This document shows, piece by piece, positions 31,618-42,346 of a DNA stretch of 64,000 nucleotides; within the stretch, counting starts at the first letter, position 1, and each line of letters opens with the position of its first letter. A program made the position numbers and the translations under genes. Source of the stretch: Chamaecyparis obtusa (lineage: Eukaryota > Streptophyta > Pinopsida > Cupressales > Cupressaceae); contig BSBK01007742.1 of NCBI GenBank assembly GCA_027943335.1, forward strand, positions 124,001-188,000, written 5' to 3'. The notes beneath the pieces were generated by a model. It did not search any database. It had not been told where the DNA came from and saw only the letters and a program-made list of their open reading frames with translations.

Positions 31618-34600
31618 TTCTTCAAAGAATCTAAGAGGTTCGCCCATTCCTCTATCAAGTTGGTGAGAGAAATGTGTTCAAGATCGACTTGTACATGCAT
31701 GTCAAAGATATTATCCAACACATAGATTTCTGGTGTTTAAACTAAAACTTGTCCTTTGACAATGTGTTTCTCAAAAATCCTAAGATAGGGAAGCAACTCT
31801 ATTTGAAGCTTGGTGACTTGGTCACTTATCCTTTCCTCCTGCTTTCACAAATCTTCTCTTAACTGCCTGAGTTCTTGAACTTTCAATATATGCTTAGCAA
31901 AAGCATCTAGCTTGGTTAAGGCTGCTTGTGCATTGGCTTGGATTTCAGTATCTAGTTGTTTAATCTTCTCCCCAATCTTAGTAGTGAAGGTCTCCATAGT
32001 GCAAAGCTTAATCAACATCTAAATAATTAACTGAGTAATAGATTATATGTCAGTTACTTCCTTAGATAATTTGACCTTGTTTATTGCCACTTTTTGGCTG
32101 ATTTTCTCTGTAAGTTTGTCCTCTATTTTTTATTCTACCCTTTCTTCAATTCTTTTCTCAGCATCAATGTCACAGGCATTGATTTCTTGTGCAAGGGTAG
32201 CAAGTTGGTCCATGATAGGTGTGTCTTCATCGATCTGTACCTTGGGTATAACCTATTGTAAGATGTCTCTTACATTTTATAGTATCTCCTTGCTCTTGCA
32301 TTCCTTCCTCAGCTTCTCCTGAGCTGCCTTTCTAGTACATAACTCCCCACATTTTCTTAATTCATCGGGGGCTAGGGTCCTCAGGTCACATTTGGGTATA
32401 ACAATGACTTCTTCAAGTGTGACCAGCCCTTTTCCTTGTTTCTTCTTCTTCAGCTCTTGAGGTGAGCTCTTTGCAAGTGGAACTATTGCTTTCTCCTCAA
32501 TATTTTGCATGTCATGCCTGGTTGACACATTTTCCTCCTTTTTCTACTCCTCGGTAACCTATGTGTCAGTCAACTGAGATGGAGCTTCTGATGTTGTGTC
32601 ATGTGGGGCTCCCTTGGTTGTCTTAGGGTCATCTTGGCCTTGTGTATCTAACTCTTTTACCTTAGGTTCATTTGTTTCTACCGGTGTACTAGCTCCTTGT
32701 TCCTCTGATGTATCCATCGGTTGCTCAGGGTTTGAGCTTTTGGGTTGTTCCTTTGTTATAATTTCCATAGCTTCCATCAAGATAGGAAGTTCACTCGATA
32801 ATGATGTGATTGTTGGCTCAGTAAATGTACCTTCATCTTGTGTTAGAGCTCTAGTAGTGTTCACATCTTCATCATCATCTCAGTCATTAGGATCACCATT
32901 TGTGATGTCCTCAATGAGTACATCTAGTGTAGTGTTATCTATAATTTGGATCTCAGCTTGATCCGGTGTATCTTTTGAAAAAATTAGTTCTTCAGTGGCA
33001 ACTATAGTATCAGGTACCTCAGTATTTGATATGTCTATCTTGTCTTGTTTCTATGCTAGGTCTACATCATGAATATGAATTCCTTTACCTTTTGATTTCA
33101 GCTTCTTTTTTTATGATTTGGCTAATGCCATCTGTTATGCTAGCTCTCGGGTTGTAACTATAGAAGTCTAGATGAGTTGACTAGACTCATCTATATCTGC
33201 TATATTTTCATCGAGTATCTGTATTGCCTAGTTCTTTACTCTAAATCTCTTGGAATATGTTTCCATGCAGTCCTCAAACAGTCAATTGTGGTATTGCCAA
33301 AACTAGGGATTATTCCCTCATTTTCTTCTCGGTATCTAAGGCATAGGACCATTTTTGTGCAATTCTATCCTCTAGTACCTTAGGTAGGTGTTTGGAAAAT
33401 TCAATAGGAACTCTTTTGAACTGAATCATCATCTAGATGATTGATTCTTCTATTTTATTTTGATCCATTGTTGACATGTGCTCAAACTAACTAATTTAAG
33501 GATTAGTGAGTTCACCATTCTCAATTATATCTTCTGCAACTTCATCAATTTTCTTCTTTTCTTTGGGGCTTTAGCACTAGTTTTTGTACCTCTTTTGGTA
33601 TGAGTCTTTGTCGATGATGCTACCTTTGGTTTTGTATACTTCACAACTCCTTTCTTCAGTGGTGGTGAAGCTGCGGTTGCTGATCTTGTTTGTGCCCTTG
33701 ACTGCACTTCTAACTACTTCTTCTTTGGAGTTTGTGAAGGGGAAACTGGTGTAGAGTCTGTACCTTTATCTGACTCAATTTCCTCACTATCATGAGGCTT
33801 GTCAGTGAGCATTAACTTACCTTCAGTTGCAACTTCAACCGGTGAATTGTCAGATGATCCAACATCATCTCTAAATTTCTCAACTAGATTTTTCATCATC
33901 TTTCTGGATTTCTTTATTATCTTACCGATAACTAGGCCTATTTTTATTCTTGTCTTGGCCTTTTCAAATGTTCCAAATCTTTCTGCATTCTTATCCTTTG
34001 GTGTAGCTAGCAGAGCCTTAATTGAATTTTGAAGAAAAATCAATATCCATTTCATAACCCATAGGGGCTAACCATTTAATCCTAGGCTCCACAACCTTTA
34101 TCAATGTATGGTCAGTGTCCACAAGAAAAAAAATATCTAGCTCATAATCTTCAACTAATTTGCTGGGAATTCTACTCTGAGAATTCATTCTGATCTTAAA
34201 TTGTTCAAAGTAGTTATCAAAAACATTATTCAAATTATTTCCCAAGTCATTAATCATATCTGTTATCTGCACTATGACTGGCTTGTCGGTTGACCATTCT
34301 ACATTACCGACGGAAGGGAAAAATCATTGCACATAGAAGAATATGGAAACTAAAAGTGATCCAAACTTACAAGTATTAGACTTTTTCAACCATATAGTCT
34401 TCATGTTCTCTTCAATTTGCCTCCATAGTAGCTCGGTGAGGTCTAACTGGGTACTTTTCTTGATAATTTTGTATGCAATGTCAACAGCTGCACATGGTGC
34501 ACTGTTTAGCCTGCTCAATTGAAAAATATTGTAACTGATGACATGAGCTATAAATTTAACCTCTGGATTAATTGAACCAATCTTCAGTGCTCGGCCATCC

Positions 34601-35115
34601 CACACTGCTCTGATGTTCTTTTCAATATCAACCCTAGAAGCACTATGAAATGCCTTGGTCTTGTCGGTTGTTAGATACTCGATGACTATGTGAATTATAT
34701 TCTTTGTTACTTTAACCCATTTATCGAACCAAAACTTTCCATCGTGAAACCAACTTAGCACAACCCTAATCCATTCATTTTTAAAGTTCTTTGGGAAACT
34801 TAGGGCATCTGTTAGACCAATTCTTTCAACTTGTTTATGTTCTAGTTTAAGGTTTCCATCAACACCGCAAAGCTTCTAGAAAGCTGCACACATCTTGAAA
34901 TCACCAATTTCACCTATTTTGCAGTGAATGTATGATCTAACATCTTCAACTAACGGAACCCTAGGGGTTATTCTTGAAAAAGCTCCTGCTGAATCAATCT
35001 TGGATGCAACTTCGAGATGAAGTTTATATCGGGGTTCATCACAGTTAGCTGACACAATCAAGTTCACTTCCTCCTCTACAAGTTTAGATTTTCTTGTCTT
35101 GAACATGAATGCCAT
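31618..35115 (-). pseudogene. ORF2 of element E: about 1,165-codon protein of unknown function
   Basis: I do not recognise this protein. It starts at MAFMFKTRKSKLVEEEVNLI (35115). Residues 1 to about 370 look globular, with FPKNFKNEWIRVVLSWFHDG (about 34790-34731), FWFDKWVKVTKNIIHIVIEY and AHVISYNIFQLSRLNSAPCA. A Lys/Arg-rich segment follows (KPKVASSTKTHTKRGTKTSA, about 33630-33570, and KKRRKL). Then come an acidic Ser/Thr-rich region (about 33000-32560), a KKKKQGKGLVTLEEV stretch (about 32440) and a heptad-like end (EERISDQVTKLQIELLPYL, about 31835-31780), closing at TAG 31618-31620. Lesions include amber stops at 34876, 33714, 33036 and elsewhere, an opal at about 34321 and a frameshift near 34030. 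No RT, integrase, transposase or transmembrane signature was seen. It could be an env-like third gene or a captured host gene. Confidence 0.6.
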
Positions 35116-35669
35116 TATTTCAAAATTTAGGGTTTCAAAAAGTACTTTGAATAAGCTCGGTAGTGATTGTACTTACTCAAAAATGATGAAGAACATGCTT
35201 GGTTGAATCTGAAATAGCTTCGAATGAACCTGAAATTCTTTTCCTGAATTTGCTCTCCAAAAATTTTTTCTCTTTGAAATCGCTTTGTGAAAAATAAACC
35301 AAGTTCTTAGTCTATTTATAAACTTTTTCATATTCCCACTTAAAAGTACTTGTGATAAATGCTCGACCTACTTCTATTATGGAAAAAACTGTCAGCTCAG
35401 TGATTACCACAAAATAACAACATCTTGGTTAACATTTAACTTTCTATTCAGTTGATACTGATACTCAGTTGACCTTTCATAATAGTCACCGACGGGTAAC
35501 TCTTTACTCGGTCTTGTATATACTGACTATATGACTTTGTTAGCGCAAAACTTATAAACCACAATGCATCTTAATTCATGCAGATTTGGTATGTGTTCAT
35601 TCAAATATAGGAACTGTATGTAAAATAAGATCAATTTGGAATATTAGTTCCATACATACCTTCTTCACC
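35116..35669 (-). other. Spacer between ORF1 and ORF2 of element E
   Basis: About 550 bp with no coding frame, carrying several CTCGGT/ACCGAG words like those in the LTRs. As the region upstream of the ORF2 start it may contain an internal promoter; no clear TATA box was identified. Confidence 0.45.
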
Positions 35670-37075
35670 TTAGGCGGAGGTGCTGATGTAACCCAATCCA
35701 GTGGATGAGGTTTCACCGACTACATTACTTGACTCATCATTCTTATTTGATGCCTTTCTCCACATAGTGTTTCTTATTCTTATGATATCTGCAATTGTAT
35801 TTCCATTTTTTAATGTTTGTTCCTCTGGTGCTCGGTCTCTGCAATCTTTGCTTAGGTGACTGACTTTGTGACAATGCAAACATGCCATACTAGTTATTAT
35901 CCAGCTTCGAGATTTTCCAGCCCATCTCTTTCTCATACAATTTTCTACAATATGTCAATACCTTCCACATACTATGCAGTTAACCCATGTGTTGTAATCC
36001 CAAGTGTAAGCATTATTTTGTCTTCTCGGTTGATAGGATTTGTTCTATCCTTTCAATGTCCAGACTTGATTCATTTTTGTTCTACACTCTTGTTAGGTTT
36101 GTCCATGCATATTGCAAGTATAACATAGTTTCTCCATGTGAGGTTGGTTAGGACTCCTAATCAACTTAGATCTACATTCCTAATCAACTTAGATATGCAT
36201 TCATATGATCGATGTCCAAACTTGTTGCAATTATAATGATGACCATTAAATTTAGGAGTGGTTTTCAATTTACCTTTTTCTTTACTCATGCAAACATTTG
36301 AAGTATGTCCCGGTTTGCCACAATGAGAGAATGTCAGTGTCTTAGGTCTTTGATTCTAATTTTTATTCACTTGTTTATCTTTCTTGGATGATTCTCCTTG
36401 CTCGGTGTAGCCTAATCCAAATTTGCTTCCAAATCTTGTTTGATTAAATGGAAAATCATCAATCTTCTTAGAACCATCTTCAGCCTTTTTCCACATCTCA
36501 TTATGTTGTTGCTGCATTTTCACTTCATTTCTCAGTTTTTCATTCTCTTCCCTAACTACTCCAATGTCTTCAAGTTTTCTTGACAAATCACCATTTACTC
36601 GGTTGATCCCCTGGTTTACAATAATCATCTGATTAGATATTTCAAAGTGATGCTCGGTAAGTCTCAATATTTGAGTTTCTTTTTCTTGAAGTTGTTTAGT
36701 CATCTATCTTTGGTCTTCAATTGCCAGATTCCTTTCTTGTTCAGCTTGTCTAGCATTGTTCATTATATCGATCTTTCTTATCATCTGTGACTCTTGACTG
36801 ATTTGCAGGGCTTTTACTTGTTCAGTCAAGTGAAGATTCTTTTTAGATAAATCATAGATTGCACTTTCAGAACCATAAAAAATACTTCCTAAACTAGATT
36901 CAATGTTATCAATCTCTTCTTCATGGTAGTTAGTCTCATTTTCCAAAATAGCCAAGTTCTTTATCTGAACTAGTAACTTCTTCAATACATCCTTAGCTTG
37001 TTTGTATTGTTCAATAAACATCTGCATCTAAATCTTTTGATTCTCTATAGTTTTGTAAAACTTGTATCTCTCCAT
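35670..37075 (-). pseudogene. ORF1 of element E: coiled-coil and zinc-knuckle gag-like protein
   Basis: The ATG at 37073-37075 lies only 50 bases after the primer site. Codons for MERYKFYKTIENQKI, an amber stop (37028), a heptad-rich segment (YKQAKDVLKKLLVQIKNL), another amber (36704) and MTKQLQEKETQILRLTEHHF continue in the same frame to a third amber (36356). Five degenerate CCHC knuckles follow: SHCGKPGHTSNVC (about 36330), YNCNKFGHRSYEC (about 36220), CYTCNMHGQT-QEC (about 36110), CIVCGRY-HIVENC (about 35970) and CLHCHKVSHLSKDC (about 35880). Several zinc ligands or glycines are mutated. Coiled coil plus knuckles match the C-terminal half of gag in element G; the N-terminal capsid (UBN2-type) part is absent. 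It probably packaged RNA with partner Gag. Confidence 0.7.
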
Positions 37076-37124
37076 GATTGGATCTTTACTCTCTAGTGGT
37101 TAAACCATCCAATAAGAGATCTAA

Positions 37125-37136
37125 GCTCTGATACCA
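37125..37136 (-). promoter_or_regulatory. Primer-binding site of element E
   Basis: Plus GCTCTGATACCA is the exact complement of the initiator-Met site TGGTATCAGAGC. Two bases (AT) separate it from the LTR terminus at 37139. Confidence 0.93.
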
Positions 37137-37138
37137 AT

Positions 37139-38447
37139 TGTTGGAATGGAGAGATAGGGTACTGAGAGGGGAGGGGTGAATTAGTGCCCTCAAAAACTTT
37201 AATTCCTAAAACTTAGTCAGAAAATAGTAGTAAACTCATCTATCAATTGAATCCATTATATACATCATTCATTCAATTAACTTGTAAAAGTAAATTGCAT
37301 GAAATCAAACAATAAATCAATCACATAACACAAGTATTTTGGTTATGCAAAAACCCTTGTTAGAAGGTTAAAACTGCGGTGGGGATGACACCCACAAATT
37401 CTTCACTACTGCAGATAATAAAGTATGCTTGTTAGGGCTACAAGTTGTGATCACTTCTGGTGATCTTACCCTATTAGGAGTAACAAAAGATTAGCTAGAT
37501 CTACCTTGTTAAAGGATTTCAACAATACTACTTGAGTGGGTAATCGGTTAAGAGATTTACAATAAAGACTATTAGGTCTACTCTGTTAGGATATTTTACC
37601 AATTATCTGTTACAATGATTAGAGAATAATAGTAGGGTATCTATAAATTGACAACGTATGCTTGTTTGAATCAGATCTATGAAATATCAAATGTATATCA
37701 CCTTAGTGTGTAGATCATTGTCCTTTGTATTGCTTGGTAGCCTTGTCTAATTCTGAATAACTAACTATGTCTAATTATTGCTCAACTTTGTCTGAAAACT
37801 GATCTCTTGAAGGTGGCTACTTCATCATGATCTTCTTCTCATTTCATTACACACACACTTACAATATCACAAAATACAATTATATAGAAAAATAATTTCA
37901 TTTTGTAATGCCACCTAACTTTCATGACCTAATTAGGTTACATCATCTTAGGAAAAACCCTAAGATCTACGATATGCAAAATTAACCTAGATCTAATAAT
38001 TACATAGAGATCATCATCACAATTAATGATTATATCTACAATAAGTGATCCTTGATCTTGGTAAAATATTTTTTGATTCTATTGTAACCATTTGCATAGA
38101 TAAATATGTCAAAACTGATTACTATGCCATTTCCTGAATTGCTCGGTAAATACTATCAATACTACTCGGTAAATACACTGGTGCTCAGTATCTAGTATGC
38201 TCGGTATTCGTTGATGCTCGATATCGGTATACACTGATGCTTGGTAAAACTGCTCTGGTGCTCAGTTAGAACTATATCCTTATAGTTCTCGGTACTTCCT
38301 TGTGACTACTTGGTGTGAAGGCTTGTGTAATTAACCGACTAGCATATGTAGCTTGTAGTACTTCCTTTTACCGACTGAATAGCATAAGTAATTGACTACT
38401 CATCTTTGATACTAATGATAATACTTAATGCACAAATAGAGATAACA
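37139..38447 (-). repeat. LTR of element E (5' LTR in element orientation)
   Basis: About 1,309 bp, TGTTGGAATGG...AGATAACA, an inverted TGTT/AACA pair. It aligns with 30014-31345 with many substitutions. The CTCGGTA word cluster is at about 38140-38320. Confidence 0.9.
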
Positions 38448-39072
38448 AGTTCTACATTTCACCCATAGACTGATGGACAAACAAAGGTTTTTAATAGAAG
38501 CTTGAGTAATCTTTTGAGATGTTTAGTTGGAGATACACCAAGTAATTAGGATTCTGTGTTGGCACAAGTAGAGTTTGCATACAATAATTCAGTGAATAGG
38601 AGTACTAGAAAAAAACCTTTTGAGATTGTAAATGGTATACAACCGAGAGATATATTAGATTTGAAGGATATTGCTAGTGAAGAAAAGAGAAGTGTTGAAG
38701 GAGTAAAGTTTGCTGAGTTCATGAAGACATTGCATGAAGAAGTGAAACATAAGTTGGAGAAAAGTAATCAGAAGTATAAAGATAGAGTTGATAGATCAAG
38801 AAGACACAAGAATTTTACAATTGGTGATGAAGTAATGGTTCATTTGAAGAAAGCCAGATTTCCTATTAGAACATATGGGAAGATGAAAATGAAGAAATTT
38901 GGTCCTTGCAGGCTATTGAGGAGTTTTGACAGTGGAAATGCTTATGAGATTGAGTTACCCGATGACATGGATATATCACCTATATTCAAAATTGCTGATT
39001 TGTATAAGTATCATGAATCAAATGAAGAAATGATAATACTGAATGATTATCCTCAAAAACCGATAGAAGAAG
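38448..39072 (+). pseudogene. Integrase of element C, C-terminal part, resuming after element E
   Basis: Coding resumes with STFHP, an amber in place of Gln, and TDGQTKVFNRSLSNLL (about 38450-38515), the standard continuation of the integrase core. LAQVEFAYNNSVNRSTRKKP (about 38559-38618), the GPY/F-like segment KKFGPCRLLRSFDSGNAYEI (about 38893-38952) and LPDDMDISPIFKIADLYKY follow. The segment 38556-39080 is open. It matches the piece ending at 30013, showing that E inserted inside the integrase coding region. Confidence 0.88.
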
Positions 39073-39230
39073 TTGATTAGATATTGGAACAAAGATTTGG
39101 TAGAAGCACAAGAGGAAAATAATATATGGAATATCAGGTAAAGTGGAAGAACAAACTAGTTGAAGATAGTTCGTGGATTTCACAATCTAAGTTGGATTCA
39201 GCTCAGGTTGTACCTATTGCATGATTCAGA
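39073..39230 (+). pseudogene. Chromodomain at the integrase C-terminus of element C
   Basis: After an amber (about 39078) the frame reads ILEQRFGRSTRGK, an ochre, then YMEYQVKWKNKLVEDSSWIS and QSKLDSAQVVPI. This is the chromodomain of plant chromoviruses (pattern YLVKWKG...DSSWI), which steers integration towards marked chromatin. Two stops make it non-functional. Its presence classifies element C. Confidence 0.85.
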
Positions 39231-39257
39231 GAATCATTTCAAATAACCCCAGGTGTC

Positions 39258-39906
39258 TGATGCAGGAGCATCTTGGGTCCTTGGCAATCTTGTGTCACCA
39301 AAAACAAGTTTGAGTTTTTTGTGTTGCTCAGTTCCTTCTTTGACCGAGTTGGCTCGATAGTTGCTTGAGTTCTTGCTTTAACCAAGTTGGTCTATTAATT
39401 CCCTGGCACTTAGTTATCCTTGCTTTCTGAGTTGTTTGTTTTAGTTTTCTATTGAGGCTGACTTGTGTATTTAATTATGGTCATGGATTTAATGTTAGTA
39501 TTGATCATTGGGAAGCGTGTGGACCTAAATCTGGTCATTCCTTCCGTTAATAGTAGATATGAATACTGACTTGTTTCGGTAGCCTCTTGTATATAATTTA
39601 GTCATTGGTTGTAGTTTTGGAAAATCATCATCTTAGAGATAGAAGATTAATGGTATCAGATTAGAAGTTTGAAGGTAGTTCTGAATCCTCGCATGTTGGA
39701 GGACTGTTGTAATTGAATTGTAATATTTGGCCCTAACCGGGAAGGCCTTACAACTTGGCATGTATGAATCTATTTGATGAAATATAAGGATTTGATCTGC
39801 ATTCTCTCTCTCACTTTGTGTGTTGTTTCTTCCATGTGTGATCTCTGCAAGGTATATTTGGATTAGGGTGTGCCTTTGGCCCCTCCTCCCTACTTTCCTT
39901 GCGTCA
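39258..39906 (+). repeat. 3' LTR of element C
   Basis: 649 bp from TGATGCAGGAGC to TTGCGTCA, aligning with 20388-21057 with more differences than the LTRs of A or H. It is followed by GTTAA, the imperfect target duplication. Confidence 0.92.
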
Positions 39907-39911
39907 GTTAA

Positions 39912-41819
39912 TATCTATAACTTACTATGAAGCTATCAAATATAGGTAAAAATATATATGAATTTAACTAGCTTTGGGCTATTTAGTAGAGTTTTTAAAA
40001 AAAAATTCATAAGGTATGTGAGGTCAAAGTTATTAGATAAATTATAACTACAAAGTTTCATTATGTAGGACAACTATACATATTTTGGCTCATTTTTTCC
40101 ACCATAAATAAGTATCATCTTAACCATTTCCCAAAATGTATTGATGATTTAGTTCATTAATAGAAAGATTAAAAAACAATAACTTTCCTTCTCTAATATT
40201 TCCTAATGGTTCTTATTTACAACCTTTACAATATGTATTCATCATTCTAGTAGTACAAAATTCAATGCTACAATAATAACAACAATGACATATCAACCTT
40301 TAGTGGGCCCTTCTGGTTTATCTTTGGATTGGCATAAAGTTGCTAAGAAGGTGGAGGATGGATGGACAACAATTAAAGGAAAGAAAGTTCAATTTTCCAA
40401 ACCTTCTTTTGATATGTATTTACGGTCACATAAGGATGGGCTAAAATGTAAATCTTGAATGCCCTTTTTTGTGGTTTGTTGGGATGATTTTTGTTCCACT
40501 TGGTTGGAACTATGGTTAGTTTCTTTGGTTTGTTTGGTGGTGCATCACAGTTATTTTATGGTCTTTCATTACCCTATATTTTGATGCTTTTGTATAAGGT
40601 TTTAGGTCCTTTCAAAACCCATTTTTACTTAATCAAAACAATGACATATCATTAATAGATTGATTTTAATTTTTATAAAGAAATAAAAGATAAAATAACT
40701 TTTCAAATATATTCTGATGAGACATTCCAAAATTAATTTCTAAGTTATTTTAATAATTTATAAATATTATTTATATTAAAGAATCCAATTTACATATAAC
40801 ATATATAATACTTTTCACATTCACAACCTTAAATTTATTGCAAGATAATATAATGTTGTTTTCATTCAATTCTATTTTAATTAGTTTAACCAATAATTAT
40901 AAAGAATTAAGTTTTTTGAATAATAACGATATAAATTATATTTAAGTTTTCTTTGAAATATTTCAAAATGTATCTTTTCTTTTTTCCAATTAGTTAGAAT
41001 AAGTGGAAAATTCAAAATTTTCAAAAAAATAAAATCTATTCATACATTTAATTCAAATAAAACTTAATTACACTTCTACAAGGACGTATTTTTACATTCC
41101 TCTAAGATATTTAAGATCTACACTAAAGTTAAATTTAGCCCAAAGATGCTCTATTTAAATCTCCAACATTAAATTTGATCTTATCCATTTTTTTAATATC
41201 TTTTATTTATGTTTATTTAAGTATTTTTGAATCAACTTTTCAGATCATACTTAATGATCCATCATCAAGACAATAATGATAGAAGACAAGGAGAAAATAA
41301 TGATGATGAATCATTGAGTGTGATTTGAAATGTTGATGCAAAACTACTCACACAATTGAACTTATTTTTCAATTTTCAATAGATACCTATTGTTTTAGTT
41401 TAAAGTCAAAATCCATAAATTAGTAATTCAACATCAAATTACTAATTTTACTTAATCCTAATAGTAAATACATATTTGACACTATTGCAAAGAATACGAC
41501 ACATTATATTTTACTATATATTTGTAATAATAAAACTATAAATTTCGTAGAATGATTGATCATATTCTTACTTACTGAAAATAATATTCTATTTAAGATA
41601 ATATTCTATTTAAGAATATTTCATAGATATAATTATATGCTCATATACCATTTCCTTGATTAAATGAATTCTATATATATACCATTTACATAAAATATAT
41701 GTATGTTTAACTTCCACTTAAACATTTTCAATCTCAATTTACATACAATTAGAGTGGTTAAGGTTATGTAAGCTACACCATGCAAATCTGTATGCTAACC
41801 TTATAACTACTCAGATCTA
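39912..41819. other. AT-rich spacer
   Basis: No gene seen apart from the small retroposed copy at 40281-40651. From about 41540 the sequence matches the region downstream of the TNL gene (about 52080-52326), for example CATATACCATTTCCTTGATT and GCTACACCATGCAAATCTGT, marking the start of the duplicated TNL 3' region. Confidence 0.6.
40281..40651 (+). mobile_element. Short retroposed insertion (LINE/SINE-like) with 15-bp direct repeats
   Basis: AACAATGACATATCA occurs exactly at 40281-40295 and 40637-40651, flanking 341 bp. The insert ends in ACTTAATCAA(AA), an A-rich tail like plant LINE tails. The long variable target repeat is typical of target-primed retroposition. Inside, an open frame from the ATG at 40285 encodes 58 residues (KKVEDGWTTIKGKKVQFSKP and a short tail), then a T-rich tract. 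I do not recognise the peptide; the ATG itself lies in the duplicated target. Confidence 0.6.
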
Positions 41820-42346
41820 TCATTGGTTCCCACCACTTTCCCCAAAATGTTGCAACAACTGGTAAAAAGCTCCCAAAACTCTCTTTTCCTCACCCATCAC
41901 TAACATTCCCAAGCCTTCATTATCAGGTGGGTGCACTACGTCAAGCATGAACCATCTAAAGCATTCTCTAGTGAGAGTTGGTGGAGGTGTTCTATAGCTC
42001 AAGCTATAGGAATGTTTACTTAGCACGAATTCCTCTCCTTGCGAAGTGGGAAGAGTGTGTGTAAACACATATCCATACCCATGTCCCTTTGCTCAAAATC
42101 ATTTTGTCGAGTAGGAGAGGGGGTATGGGCATATGGACATTAGTGAACTCGTTATTTGATTTTATAACAAAGTACATCATCATCACCTCATTGGAAGAGT
42201 GCCACTTCCCTGCAAAATTATGAATGCCTTTTTTCCCTAAGAACGAATTAACTAAAGTGAAACCTGAGAATTTCAAAGGAGCCACCTCCACGTCAAGAGC
42301 TGTCCTTGCACATATTATACATTTAGAGGGCCATTTCTCATACTTC
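41820..42346 (-). pseudogene. Broken copy of the TNL C-terminal exon
   Basis: The minus strand encodes text closely similar to the last exon of the TNL gene at 52327-52872: KWHSSNEVMMMYFVIKSNNE, VHMPIPPLLLDKMILSKGTW and, after a one-base shift near 42045, HSYSLSYRTPPPTLTRE to the end FGESGGNQ-stop. A deletion removes residues around the AEFFTLKCG position. Similarity ends right at the exon's splice acceptor, and element F begins there. This is the 3' remnant of a tandem TNL paralogue; the rest is absent. Confidence 0.85.

Larger units (their letters stand above)
30014..38447 (-). mobile_element. Element E: large non-autonomous Copia-type (Sirevirus-like) element carrying two non-pol ORFs
   Basis: LTRs of about 1.3 kb flank a 5.8-kb interior. 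The plus-strand primer complement GCTCTGATACCA (37125-37136) and the purine tract next to the left LTR set minus orientation. The target duplication is AGTTT/AGTTC (30009-30013, 38448-38452), one difference, inside the integrase of C. No protease, integrase, RT or RNase H motif is present. There is a gag-like coiled-coil plus zinc-knuckle ORF (37075-35670) and a second long ORF (35115-31618). Three polypurine-like tracts before the 3' LTR resemble the repeated tracts described for Sireviruses. Sirevirus membership is inference. Confidence 0.85.
20388..39906 (+). mobile_element. Element C: Ty3/gypsy chromovirus, broken by two nested insertions
   Basis: LTRs of about 650-670 bp bound gag (26513), protease, RT, RNase H, integrase and a C-terminal chromodomain in the gypsy order. 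Without element D (about 21264-26410) and element E (30014-38447) it would be roughly 6 kb. LTR ends are perfect 7-bp inverted repeats (TGATGYA...TGCRTCA). Flanks are GTTAG (20383-20387) and GTTAA (39907-39911), a target duplication with one difference. The LTRs differ more than those of H or A, which agrees with it being old enough to host two insertions. All ORFs are broken. Confidence 0.9.
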
